Shown here piece after piece: positions 45,101 to 57,449 of a stretch of 64,000 nt of DNA. Position 1 is the stretch's first letter; every line of letters begins with the position of its first letter. Origin of the DNA: Brachypodius melanocephalos. Its lineage: Eukaryota; Chordata; Aves; Passeriformes; Pycnonotidae. A program made the translations under genes and the position numbers. Below the pieces are notes generated by a model, which saw nothing but the letters and a program-made list of their open reading frames with translations, was not told the DNA's origin and made no database searches. The stretch lies in NCBI GenBank assembly GCA_013398615.1, contig VZSR01001685.1, positions 47,551,657 to 47,615,656 of the forward strand. The letters run 5' to 3'.

Positions 45101-47029
45101 AGAGAGAGCAGATCTGTGATACATGGGCTCAAGTATCAGCTGAGAAAGGGTTAAGAGTACAAAACATGAGATTACAATGGAGTAAAGCAAAATAAAGGTG
45201 TCTGATAAGCCAAAGCAGCAGCTTTTCTATGCATGTGTATACCAAAGATTGGAATCATCATGGTTTTGAAATTTGTTTTCATCTGTGATAAGGTAGGTGC
45301 AACATACAGAGCTGGCAATAATTTACAACCCCTTTGGAAGGGTGTAAGAGATGAGTGTAAATGATTACCAGAAACCAGTGTGTGCTGAGAGAGGCATTGA
45401 CCAGCTTCCAAAACTAGAAATAGCTCTTTTTTCTTGCTATTTAATAACTTCCCAGAGGGGCACACCACACTCATTTCTAGTCCTAGGAAAAAAAAAAAAA
45501 ATTTAAAGTTATGATATTATTATGTTTCAAAAAGCTATTTTGCATCATTTATTATTTATCTGCTGAGGCTTTGAGAGCACTTGAGTTTCATCCATGCATG
45601 CAGAAAAGATAAAACCCAGTCCCAAGAAATTTATTAGCTAAAATATTTGCTATAACTAAACTGGAGTCACATTTATTTAACAGATTTCTAAATAGATTTA
45701 AATGGTGCAAACCTTTCTGCAGACAATGTAAACTTAGCTTAGATGTTACTTACAGAAATTTAATATCTATAATTAGTGACTGGAATCAAGTAAACTGAAA
45801 TGAGTCTCTCAAGTTTAAGATGTTTATTTTGTGGGTTGTGTGTCTGGAAGGTATAAGTGAATTGCAAACAAAAATTTTCAAACGCATCATTTCTGTAAAA
45901 AAATCACTTTAAAAAAAAAGTGTTCTTTTATGTCTAGAAAACTTCTTGTAAAACATAAACCAGCTTTTACCCATCGTTTTGCTGCCTGACTTTATACTTA
46001 GCACCAGCTGCCTAGGTTTTTATAAGGTGTTAATAAATCTGCCCATACTATTTTTAAATAATTTGTCAGAGAAATGCTTTCTCAATCCTGCCATGAAGAC
46101 TGAATCTGTCTGGGAAGTACTTGGCTGCTATACAGCAGGTCCTGTAGAAAACCCCTTGATAAAGATAGCTGATTGTGTTGCAACCAAAAATAGTTTCTGC
46201 CTGTATTAAGGACACGCACTGCATGGAAAATCTGACAGCGAAGAGGTGCTTAACACCTGTGCTTGGTGCTAATCAGGGCCAAGCCAAAAGTAGCTTGGAG
46301 ACTGACAGCCTCTCTGCCCCTCCTTGCCCTTCCTCATGCACAAATTTAGGTATAGCTGATCTTCTGTGGGCAAAGGGGATAGGCTAGTCAGCTCCCACAA
46401 AATCCCTTCAGGCCCTGATCTATATTGCTTTACACTGAGAAGCTGAACTTTCTTAAGTAGGAGCAGAGATGGGCAATTGCACAAGCAGCATGGGGATGTA
46501 ACTTGGTGCCATGACAACCTCTGCTGCAGTGGGGGCAAACTCTGGCCAATATGGCTGAAAATTAGCTCTGCTTCTTGAAATGGGAAAATGAGATTTAGGG
46601 ATCTTTCTCAAAAGTCACCGCTGCTCTCTGTGGTAGCCCAGAAAAATTCATCTTGGGTAGTGGTGCTTTCCCTTAGTAGATCTTCTGCATGAATTTTTGG
46701 CTGAGGAATTTGAGTCAAAGGACTTTATACCTTTATATTTTATACACTTTATACTTCAAGATCAAAGTGGGAGGCTCTGGCAGTGGATGGGTGAAAAATA
46801 CATTAGAACACAAACCTGTGAACAAGCATACCTGCATTTAGTCTAACCTTAGTCTGCTTCTTGAGGCAAAGGTTTTTAGTCCTAGGTCAGAGACTGTAAA
46901 AGTCGTTTAATACAGGTCTTTCCATTAGACAACTAACAAAGTGCTCAGCTGAAAATTATACCATTGAAATCCCACCATTATCAAATGGAGTATCCGCAAC
47001 TTAGAATTAAATATGCAAAAAGGGATGAT
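42138..47029. other. AT-rich unique DNA, no feature seen
   Basis: Poly-A runs occur at about 42865 and 45489. A 158-codon minus frame (41955-42431) is hydrophobic because the complement of A-rich DNA encodes phenylalanine, leucine and isoleucine. No repeat family or exon recognised. Confidence 0.5.
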
Positions 47030-50000
47030 AAATGTATAATTTGGAAATGCAGGGTTCAGAAAGGCCTTACAGAGAATCGTTCTTCACCTTCTGTCTTTGT
47101 TTCAGTGTCTTTGTGAATGCTCCTTTCCATCTGCAAGAGCAGGCAGTCACTGGGTCAAGCCCAGACACTGCTGTTGAACTCCCCAGTGCCCAGCCTGGGG
47201 CTCCCTGCCCAGGACCACCCCAACCTCTGGGCTGCACAATCTCATTCACACTTCCTGCTCTTCTCAGAACCTTCCACTTCTAGTGAAGTATCCAAATTCA
47301 GCTTGCACCTCTCTTGCTGCCAATATTCCCCAGGCAGGCTTGGCAGGATGCTCTTCTCAGAGGTGAGGGGAGTGGGTTCAGATAGCCCAGAGTGCATGAC
47401 TGGGTGCGAGCCACAGCCCATTGATCTCACGTGAGTTACATGGGAGAGAGGCAGCTCAATAGCCAACCCCTGTGCAAACCATAGTGACACAATCCTGCGT
47501 GTGTTCATAGCATGTTTTATCTATTTATCTCGAAAACCTTGCTTACAGCAGTGGAAGTGGGTATCACTCTCACTCCCAGCTTTACCAAGGAGCCAGTGAA
47601 ATCTTCAGTGCATTTATGGACTGAATTGCAATTTACACAGGTGTAAAAAATATCATCTTTGGCATCAATGGCTTCCTGCTGAAAAAGGAATATTGCAGCT
47701 AAGATGAGCATTCAACAGACATGTAGCAATGGCCAAACAAATGAGCATCTCCCCTGAGCTCACACTATCTGCCTCTGCATTTTTCATACTCAGGGCCTGA
47801 TCTTGCTTCTATTAAGAAAGATGGAAACATTCCAAATGCTTTTGGTGGGAGCAAATGCCTGCCTCTATACACTCCAGACTCCTGGGGTGTATATATTGTA
47901 GGATGTATTCAAGCTACATGCCTGTATGTCTTTCTTATGCAGTTTCAGTTTTTATAAACTTCTGGAGTTGGCAGCTTTGTCAGCAATGACAATGACAAGT
48001 CTCATTCCAACTGCTGTGTTCCCAGGGAAAGTTCTTATTCCAAAGAAATGTTATTTCCCAATGAAAATCTCTTCTGCTGAAAAATTTTGCCCTAGTTCTG
48101 TCCTTTGGGCTAATTGAAAGGCTCATCTTGCTTTCAGATGCTCTGCACACTCAGGAAACCCTGGATCAAGACCTCTGATACTGGAGTGATTACACGCTTC
48201 TTCAGTCCATCTTCTGCAACAGTTAAAATGCACCATTGTGGGTTCCCATTCCAGATGGAGAGAGATGACAACCTGTGCCTGGTAATTAGTTCCTGATCAT
48301 CCTTCACAGACAGAAGCTGAGGCTTCCAGATCCTTTTCTGTTTGTTTTTTGGGACAGAAGTCAGCAACTTTTGGAAGGTCTTCTAACACACAGTACTCAG
48401 CCCTGCGAATGTTGTCAGTATAAAAAGCAAGCACCTGGAAGTAGCCTTCAAAGTTTAGTAAGAAATTCAGATGGCTTCTTCTAGATTTGCATATGTATTC
48501 TTGATTTTGACTTCTGCTCATGCTATGCACTCCTCCATGCATTTCACATCTTTGGATACTAATACAGAGCATATGTTCCCCATACAGCTCTTCCTTGATT
48601 CTTGTTGGCATCACGTTTGTGGCAAAGTAGAAAGAAGGCAGCTGTTTTGAGAGAAAATACTTGTTTGCAAAATAAACTTTTTTTATATTTGTACATGAAA
48701 ACAGTCAAAACTCTTATATTCTTTTTTGAGATGTCTGCAGAAAGAATATCTTTCATGATCATTTAACTTATGAAGCAAAGATCACATTTTCATGGAGCAT
48801 ATATAATAAAAATTAAATAGAAGAGCATGTTTTAAAGTGTGTTTACAATCTTAAAACTACCTGTGTGTTTCATGTGTATAGAACCAATTGGTATCTGCAA
48901 TGATGCTGGAATCTTAAAAATGAAAGGAAAACATGCTTTAAAATAAATTACCTTGTCCATAACTGAAAAACGTTAGTGAGCTAACATTTCCATTTCAGTC
49001 ACTGGTTCGCAAAATGCTGATTGGCATCTGTAAATCCATACAGGGAATAAGCTTGCCTGGGGACCTTCAAAGTGTGAGAACCAGGAACCCAGGGAGAGAG
49101 CAATGTGTACTAAGTAACCACTTGTAAATCTCACCCAGTAGAAAGACATTTTGGAGACACACATATGCCAAAACTGAGTGAAGTAGACATTGAAAGACCA
49201 CATATCTGGGAAAAAACAACATGAGAAAAAGACCCACAACCACCATCACCAAGTACAAAATCAAACAGAAAGAATTCAGAGTAGCTTTATTGCTCTTTTT
49301 CTCAACGGCTACAGGAACACATCATTGACGTCAACACTGATGATTGGAAGATTTTGCCATATCCTTTAATGGAAGATGATACTGACCAGATCTGGGATAT
49401 TTTTAGAAGGAAATCCTGTCCCAGGAGTTGCAGGTGTTCTTTTGCTTCCTACAATTTCACCAAAAATTACAACCTTTTGCATCATTGTCAGAGGAGGGCT
49501 ATGCTGGTAGAAATACAAAGGAAGCACCAAACACACAGGGACCTTCCTTCCTTTGACTGGAAAACACTCTGGAATTGCCATGGCTCAATCTCCTGCAGAA
49601 GGCCAATGGGACTGATACCAGAGCTCATTGTAGAAGACACAGGCAAGGGGGGGATCTATGAATTAGTATCACTTCAACCTTCCTTGTGCTTTCGTCTTTA
49701 CCAATATTTCCTGATGCCAAGCCAAGGGGCTGGTGGTGGTGAAGGGGTGGGAAGTGGGGTCTTTTTAGGGGAGTGAAGGGGACAGCAAGTTCTTAATTCA
49801 GTTAACGATTGCAGGAAGTGGTTTGTCAGTTTGGAGGTAGTCCCTGCTCGAAGCCAGTGCCCTTCTCAGAAATTAACTTGCAGTTCTCTAAAGATAGATT
49901 GCGCAAAACACCAGGGGGCCCTCGGGAACCTGCAGCCACAATTCCCCAGACAAGGAGCTCCAGGGAAGCGGTGAAATGCCCCCCTTCCTGCAGCTGCTCT

Positions 50001-51578
50001 GTGGACTAAACCAACACTCACTGCAGCGGGTCTCTTATGCAAGTTCTCAGGTTTCATATCCGCAGTGACCAACTTTTGTTAAAAATATGACAGCTGCTCC
50101 TGTCATTTTCTTTCCACGTAATTTTAACCGTTGCTTCAAACTGCACATGCATTCTCTGCCTTTCAGCAATGGCAAAGCAGGTTTGCATTGAGCAAAGGAC
50201 TTACCAGGAGCTGCCAACTTTGGCACTGGGGGAAACGGTCCCCTTGGCACACTTATGGATAGCATAAAAGACTTCCAAAACTACAGCCAGTAAGAGATGT
50301 CCAGGGTGATGTTCAGAGTGGTCTATTCAAGCCATGTGACAAAGTAGGATTTGGTTGGGTGTAACTGCAACAAAACAGGAAATTTATGGACTTCAAGGAA
50401 TAACTCCCAGGTTGCCTTGAGCAATAGTGAGGATCTGATCAATGTAACTATAGAGCATCAGGATGCTTCATCCACATTCCCAGGAGCCACACAATAATTC
50501 CTTTCACCAGAGCTTCTAACATGCCCTATGGGAGCGTTCCATTCACCCCTAAGGAGTCACTTCCGATGATCCATCTGAACGACCACATTTTGCACTGGTG
50601 CAAATCTAGATTATCTGCACTGATGTCAACAGATTGATTCAGAATTTAGAATCCTTGCATCTGGAGAACAGAACCTTTGCATTACTTTCAACACAAAGCT
50701 TCCTCAGTTAATTTATACTCCCTTTGATAACCAGAATTGGCACAGAACAGTAAAAAGGAGTGCTCCATAGAACCCAGCCTCCCACCCATGGCAGAAGTAA
50801 CTACTTCATGAGAAGACATCTTAGAGCAGGTCCATCCTGGACCATAATTGCAGGCCACACATCATGCAACACAACACTGTTATTGGGAGCATTATGGTCC
50901 AGTTTCCATCCTAATTCTCATGTCAGCAGGAATATATCTGTCCTACATACAAACAGCAGGAGGGTGGGAGTCCCTTCCTCAATAGTATCCTTTTTTGTTT
51001 GGTTTTTAAGTCTTTGGGACTATTGTTTTTACTAATAATGCATTAAATGCTAAACAATAGAGAGAAATGGGCCTATTTTCAGGTGTTTTAGATAGAAAGC
51101 CACAAAGCATGGCAGCAGGCCTTTCTCACAGACCTCAATCCAGAGCTTCTTTGTGAGCTGTTGCTTGGTCTTACCTCCCATGGCAGCAGACCTGTGAGCA
51201 TTCCCCTTTTCCTTACTCCTGGTAAGGATGGTAGAGAAGCAGACGCAGTAACCTACATGCTCCATACACCAAAGAGATAAAGAATGTGCAGAAAAAGTTT
51301 TCAAAAGGATGTACAACAGAAATCAATTCACTTTGGAGTGGATATTCCAGAACAAATGATGATAATTAAGTCAGTGTTCAACAGCTTTACTAAAACAGCT
51401 TTTTTCCATGGGAAACAGACATCACCATGCCCTCTCCTGCTCTGTGGCACCTCTATAGCTCATCTACAAAGGTTGCTCATTCCATATCACTCTTACTGAA
51501 ACATTTACCCTTAGCTTTAAGCGCCCTCCTCATTTGAAGGTGCTTTCCTCTGCCTCTGCTTGTTTCCTCATGAAACAG
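47030..51578. other. Unique DNA, no feature seen
   Basis: Moderate GC at 47100-47450. On the minus strand an AATAAA (complement at 49286-49291) lies downstream of a 71-codon frame (49366-49581), an arrangement like a transcript 3' end, but I recognise no protein in it. Elsewhere nothing stands out. Confidence 0.45.
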
Positions 51579-51679
51579 TCACACTGGCAAAGAAACCTTT
51601 TAGGGATCTGCAGAAGACAACTGCTCGGGTGAAAAAGCTGGAAGAGGAGATTAACATTTTAGTTGCTTCCCAGCACCAG
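51579..51679 (+). CDS. Weak candidate exon encoding a coiled-coil-like segment
   Basis: A pyrimidine-rich tract (about 51541-51570) ends in CATGAAACAG, a fair splice acceptor. The next 101 bp read open in one frame as TLAKKPFRDLQKTTARVKKL then EEEINILVASQHQ, a lysine/glutamate-rich stretch with heptad-like leucines and isoleucines. CAG followed by GTACCT is a weak donor. I recognise no gene. The same frame stays open well past the donor, and no partner exon is visible in the window, so chance is the likelier explanation. It is listed as the only ORF with splice-like borders on both sides. Confidence 0.12.
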
Positions 51680-53581
51680 GTACCTCTCATGTCAGGACTG
51701 GTCTCTCCAGCTTCATCTCCTAGCACAGGAACTTGTTCCAGCCTGAGGATAGAAGGTGGCTGGAAATGGTGCTGGCACAGACAGGACCCCAGGCACACAG
51801 GCAGTTTGTTTGTGGTAGCAGCACATCATATTGGCACTGTGATCCCTTCCTCGAATCCTGCTCAAAGACTCCACACATGTGAGTAAATGCTCCACAGACT
51901 CACCCAACAGCACATGATGCAGCTGGCAGATGTGGCCTTGAATCATTTGTTACCAAAGCCTCCCCATGTACCTCCTGCATACTTTTAATTGAAAACATTA
52001 GCTTTCAGGAGAACTCATAAGATGGTCATGTGTTGTCCCACAGGGAACAGGAGTCTGCTGTGCTCCCCAGAGAATGAAACAGGCTCACGAATGAGTAGGC
52101 TCTGTCTTTCCAGCTTCCAGTTTCTCAGTCATGGCTCATTCTTGTGTTCCTCGTTTACGCTGAATTCCCACACTGGGCCCTCTTGTGTAATTTAGACTGA
52201 GATTTTCTCCCTTTCTTTTCCCTCCCTCCCCTCCGCCCCCCTCATCCTCTGTACAACAGAGCTGGCCACACAGCAACAGAGGAAATGAACAACATCTGGT
52301 GAGATTGATTCCTCGTTCTTGTAAGCAGTGTAAGCTAACAGCTGTGTCAGGCATTTCATCCAGCTCTGGAGTAGAAAAGAAATCAATCACACATTCCCCT
52401 TTACCACACCTCCTCATTCTGGCATCCGCACTGGTCCTGCAAGATAATTGCCCTGTTCACTTTCCTGAAAATATACTGGAATCCCACTCTTTGTACAGAG
52501 CACATTCCTCAATGCAAATGTAATCATTCTTTTAAAATACAGGAGACTATAAAGGAAAAAAAAAAAACAGACCAGAGCACTTAAGCACATGCCCACCTTA
52601 AATAAAGGAGCATTTTTGATTCCATAAAACAAAGTGTGAGCTTACATGTGCATTTTAAAAACCAGTCTCATCTCATTCTGTGTCTTTAGATGTTTAAACA
52701 TTATTGTATCCTGTGGCTCTTGGTAGTACCTAGGCACTCAGGAAAGCTGCTTTTAGGTGCAGATATGAGTTGTACTGTTATGCCCAATGATGCCATAGTG
52801 GCATCATATCTTGTTGGACTGAAACCTTTCTGTTGACCATTCTGGCAATCAGAGCATGGGGACAGAAGAGATCCAAAGCAGTAGCAGCCACCAGCAGTAG
52901 ACAAAGAAAGAGAAGGGCAATTTTTTTGTAACTTATGGGCCTCTGAGCCAGCTTTAGAGTTCAGGTTTGATCTCTTCTTTTGAGTGTTTCAGCTGACACT
53001 ACCAAGAAGCCACTAACTATTTCCAATTACCTGGGCAGTTTCTAGGATGTGGACATTGGATCAATAAAAATTCATCAAAGATCCCCCAACAAGCCTTCAA
53101 TAATAATTACTGCCCAACCAGCTCATTTGTGACCACAAAAAGCACAACACAGCTCATGAAAAAAGATTCAAAGGCAGTGTTCAAGAGAATCTGGAGCAGT
53201 CGAGCATTGGGCAACTTGCCCTGTTTGTCTCACAGCTGCACACGCAGCTCACAGATAAGGCAGCTGCAAGGAGCCACAAGGAGGGAGCTTCTTCATCTGT
53301 CCCTTGGGATGCTGTTCACAGCCATGCTGGCTCTGACTGCATTTCACTGGGATTCTGGCAAGAAGTATGGCCACAGAAATCTAGAAAAAGCGGTTCATTT
53401 ATCATCAATCTGGACAGGTATTTGGTCTATAATCATAGCCAAAACTTGGACCCCTCTGGCAGATTGTGCGGGCTGCATGTTGGGCTTTTCTGCAGAGATT
53501 TATCAGCCTGTGTTCTTGCTATCAAACTGCTTTCCTAGGAGCTCTTCAGTTTAGTGATACACACCTCCAGGTCTCCAGAGG
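51680..53581. other. Unique DNA, no feature seen
   Basis: A CT-rich patch is at about 52195-52245 and a run of 12 A at about 52556-52567. A 141-codon plus frame (53129-53554) has no family resemblance. Confidence 0.5.
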
Positions 53582-53629
53582 TATTTCCTGAGGGCCTTAT
53601 AGGATTATTTCCTGAGGGCCTTATAGGAT
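53582..53629 (+). repeat. Perfect 24-bp tandem duplication
   Basis: Two identical 24-bp units (53582-53605 and 53606-53629), starting TATTTCCTGAGGGCC, followed by a partial third start (TATTC). Full identity suggests a recent duplication that may be polymorphic. Confidence 0.95.
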
Positions 53630-55447
53630 TATTCATGACCATGAATAAAGCATGATGCTGAGAAGGATGGCAGTGTATGATATCGCATGTGGCACACTAT
53701 CCTGCACAGTTTTACTAACACTGGAAATGGCTAACAAGAATGTAAAAATGCTTCTGAGTTTATAACCTCAAGTACCTTCACAGGTGTCTCATGCCCCTAG
53801 GGAATTTTCCAGTACTGCTGCACTGACAATCATCCTGAAAATCTGGATCTAGTATTGAGCACAAAATCCTTATGAAGCAAAGGGCAGGACAAGATGTATC
53901 TTCCCTGTTGTCAGCTATATGCACCTGTAAAAAAGTCCACTTCTCAAATCAGTGGGATTCTCTATAAAGTGGAATGAAGAATTGGGAAGCAGAGGGAGAA
54001 AACAATCTAAGAGAAAGTGGGAAGCAGCCAAAAAAAGCCATATGTAATCAAGGGAGGCAAGCTATAGTGCTAGGGGCTTGCTTGGGGTTGAAGATTTTCC
54101 AATAAGCAATGCAACAGAGCAGATTTATGATTTCACCATAAAGTTGCATGATACCATTTAATGAATTAAACATTCGCATACAGGTTCAGAGAAAATATTA
54201 CTGACTGGGAGAGCATAAAAGCGTTGGGACATTCTTCATGTTTATTACTCATGAAAAGCTAAAGAAAGAAAGCAATCACAATAGCAATGAAACATACTTT
54301 TCCACCCACATAGCATCTGATCAAATATTCACAGATGGAATTTATATGGGGGTTATGGCAGGGTTTTTTTTTAAGCTGCAGTTATAAGTTAGGTTCTGTT
54401 AAAATCCAAATATACATATATATCTAAGGTATTTATAGGAGTCCTATTACCATAATAATTGAGCACTTCATCCCTTTTAATATATTTATCCTTGCACCAT
54501 CCTTAGAAGGGAGAATGGGCTACCCCAGTGCTGAGATGAGAACTAAGGCATAAGGGAGGTTATGGACAATAAAATGCCTTAGCTGCCTTCAGTCTGGATA
54601 TTGTGATGCCTAGAAATTAGGCATTTGGCCACATCAGATTGCTTTCAAAAGCCAGCTCTGGACAGCTTCCTAACCTGTCAATAGGAAAGACTGCATGCCC
54701 CCTTGGATAGAACAAGAAGAATGATCTGAAACAAAATTAAATTCCCTGGAACATTCACATTTTGGAACACTGACAAAATTAGAGAGTCCTTCCACCCAGC
54801 AGAATTCAAGCAAAATGAAGGTGGTAAATATACAGATCTAGAAACCAGGTGATTTTTTTTTAACTACATGGTCTATGCAGATCACAAAGATCTTTGGGTC
54901 CTAAATTCTGCATAAGCAGCCTCTGAAAAGCTGTCTACCAGGGGCAGCAAATGGAAGTCCCATCAAACGGAAGGGAAAAAGTTCTGAGATTACGCTTTTG
55001 CTCTGTTGGCTTCAGTCTCACACCATCACACCAGAGCCCTCATCCCACCAGCACTCAGCTGTGCAGGGAATGGCTTCCCTCAGTTACTACCCAGGTGTTT
55101 TCCACTCTGATGCCCAACCTGAACAGGTCCCTGATGAAATACACTTATAGAAGTAGCAAGATTGATATTTCTGAGCAGGAACGAATAACTCCCCTTTCAA
55201 AGCTTCCAAAACTCTGGGTTTTGTTTGGACACATGTCACAGGCATGGAAACATTTCTTGTAAGCATGCATGACCATGACAGTGGGGCATGGAAGCCTTGC
55301 ATGCTCTGGGCTGGTTTTAAGAAGTATAATTCATCAAATAAATTAGGTTGAATATGTTGTCTGAGACCCAGGATTTTTCCAACCCTTTTCCCATCCCCAA
55401 CTCTAAAAATGAGCTCAGAGATGCTCAGTCTCCAACATTTAAGAGAA
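53630..55447. other. Unique DNA, no feature seen
   Basis: AT-rich to about 54880, then moderate GC. No gene or repeat family recognised. A 177-codon minus frame starts in the LTR at its right and ends at 55087; it is not a gene. Confidence 0.5.
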
Positions 55448-56028
55448 TGTTCTTGCTCTGGCTGGGGTAGAGTTACTTTTTTTTCCCCAGTAAATGGAAT
55501 GGGGCGATGCCTTGGAGGTATTCTGGGCAGAGTGTTGATAGCACAGGGATGTTTTGCTACTGCTGAACAGTGTTTATACAGGCAAGGTCTTTTTTTCTCC
55601 TCACTCCACCCCACCAGCAAGGAGGCTGGGGGTGCACAAGCAGTTGGGAGGGGTCTCAGTCAGGACAGCTGCCCCCGACTGACCCAAGGGACATTCCACA
55701 CCAGATAGCATCGTGTTCAGCATATAAAGCTGGGGAGGAAGAAGGGGGGAACGTTTGGAGTGATTTTATTTGTCTTCCCTAGTCCCCATTACTACTGATG
55801 GAGCCCTGCTTCCCTGGAGGTGCTGAACCCCTGCCTGCCAATGGGAAGTAGTGAATCAATTCCTTGTTTTGCTTTGCTGGCATGCACAGCGTTTGTTTTG
55901 CCTTCAAACTGTCTTTATTTCAACCTGAGAGTTTTCTCCCTTTTTGTCCTCTGATTATCTTACCCATCCCACCAAGGGAGTGTGAGTGAATGGCTCTGTG
56001 AGGCTGAGTTGCTGATTGGGATGAAACA
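55448..56028 (+). mobile_element. Solo LTR of an avian ERV (ERVL-like)
   Basis: Matches, from memory, a widespread bird LTR. It starts TGTTCTTGCTCTGG and 'ctggggtagagttac', continues with 'ttgatagcacagggatgttt', 'ggaggctgggggtgcacaag', 'gttgggaggggtctcag', 'caggacagctgccccc' and 'gacattccacacca', then a TATA box at 55723-55728. The 3' part holds 'aaactgtctttatttcaacc' and 'gagagttttctccctttttg', then 'catcccaccaagggagtgtg', 'gagtgaatggctctgtg' and 'gctgattgggatgaaaca'. No internal retroviral genes lie on either side, so it is a solo LTR. No target duplication is clear, so the exact ends are approximate. The usual polyadenylation motif looks degraded. Confidence 0.82.
55723..55728 (+). promoter_or_regulatory. 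TATA box of the LTR promoter
   Basis: TATAAA in 'gttcagcatataaagctgggg', at the place where this LTR type keeps its core promoter (about 275 bp into the element). It is intact by sequence; activity is unknown. Confidence 0.55.
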
Positions 56029-57069
56029 GAAGGATATATGTGTTACCTAAATCCACTTGAACGAAAAATTAAAGTATATTTCCATAAATGGCTGAGCTCT
56101 ATCTAGTTCCCAGTTACCAAATGGAAAGGAAGTTATACAGCAAAATCCTCAGAGCACACAGGCTTGAGTGCTGCATTCACTGCCCCCAAAACACACAGAG
56201 GCATCTTCTCTGATCACTGATGGCCACGGAACAAGGAGGAGGAAGCACATCACTACGTGCCATCAGCTGTGGCTGAACTCAGCAATAGCTGACAGTGACC
56301 ACCTCATCCTTCAGCTTGTCACTGCAGGACACTGAGCCAGACACTCCTGGCCTTCCCCAGCACCATCAGCCCAGCCTGGGCCTAGGGCTGCTTCTCGTGG
56401 CAACCAGCAGGTTAAATAGGAACCTCTCTCAACTACCCGCTCTGTTTCCTAGAGACTGTGGCACTGCAGAGGTTACAGTCAGACTCTGTGTTGCAGTTCC
56501 CAAACCATCTCCAGTCATCCCAGTCTGGGGGATTCTAACAGAGCAGATGCAAATGGCCATAGTCCAAAAGTAACTTCACATGGAACTCAGCTTCCAGGAA
56601 AAGGAAAGGAGCAACCTTTGGGAGAAGAAGGGAAGGAAGTATTGGGGAAGGCAATTAACCCTGCCATCTATGCTTTATCTTCCTGTTCTTATGAATCCAC
56701 ATCCTTAGGAAAAAAATCCCTTTGGAACTTTGAACTATCCTACTAAAAACATCTCATGTGATTTTTTTTCAGCAATGTGTCTCAGTGCATTACTGGTGTC
56801 ATCTTAGTTGTTATTTTAATTTTTAAAAAATGCCTCATTTGAAATGAGTAAAGAAGAAAAACCTCAGGCTCTTTTTTTGGGGAGCGTTTCATTGTTTCTA
56901 GACTGAAGTTGCAATATACAAAAATCACTTCAGCTGGGTTTTGTCATTACTAGAAATAAAATAATGACTAAGTGATTTACTATCACATGGCATTCAGCAC
57001 AAAAGCAGCACTATATAAAAACCAATACAGCACATATTAAATGGATTAAAATTGAACTAGATTCTAATA
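56029..57069. other. Unique DNA, no feature seen
   Basis: A 92-codon plus frame (56295-56573) resembles nothing known. AT-rich from 56700. Confidence 0.5.
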
Positions 57070-57160
57070 GGAACTGTATGATGTGGTTACTTGAAATAGC
57101 TGAGGATTAGACTCAATGACCCAGGAGGTCTCTTCCAGAGTTACACTCCTAAAAAGCAAT
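57070..57160 (+). mobile_element. Ancient CR1 3'-end fragment
   Basis: 'gattagactcaatgaccc', 'aggaggtctcttccagag' and 'ttacactccta' follow the old CR1 3' end order (consensus 'ggactagatgacc', 'aggtcccttccag', 'tctatactcct'). Highly diverged and short. Confidence 0.5.
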
Positions 57161-57449
57161 TGTTAATAGGAAATCATCATCAAAGGGGAGCATTTTCTTT
57201 GCATCCTACAGAGATCTCCTTTTGTCAAAAGTCATTCAGCATCTTTAGCCAGGACGTTGAAGTTTTCAGAGGACACAAACACTTGGAGAACTCTAAACAA
57301 TAATGGGAATGGCCCAGTTGTCCTCAAAGCTTACTTGACACTGTTATTCTGAAAGCTGCCCTGCAGTAAAACACAATTTCTACATCTAGAGTTCCACTCT
57401 AGGAGCTTATTCAGAGACAGGTACTCAAATTCCTGTATACTATCTTGTA
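57161..57449. other. Unclassified DNA between two old CR1 pieces
   Basis: No clear match. 'cagaggacacaaacacttgg' near 57269 may be an eroded CR1 'gcagatgacactaaattgg' block, so the following element could start here. Confidence 0.35.

Noticed and set aside
55087..55620. 177-codon minus-strand open frame, the longest in the window
   Set aside because: More than a third of it is antisense to the solo LTR and the rest is unique DNA; no protein family resemblance.
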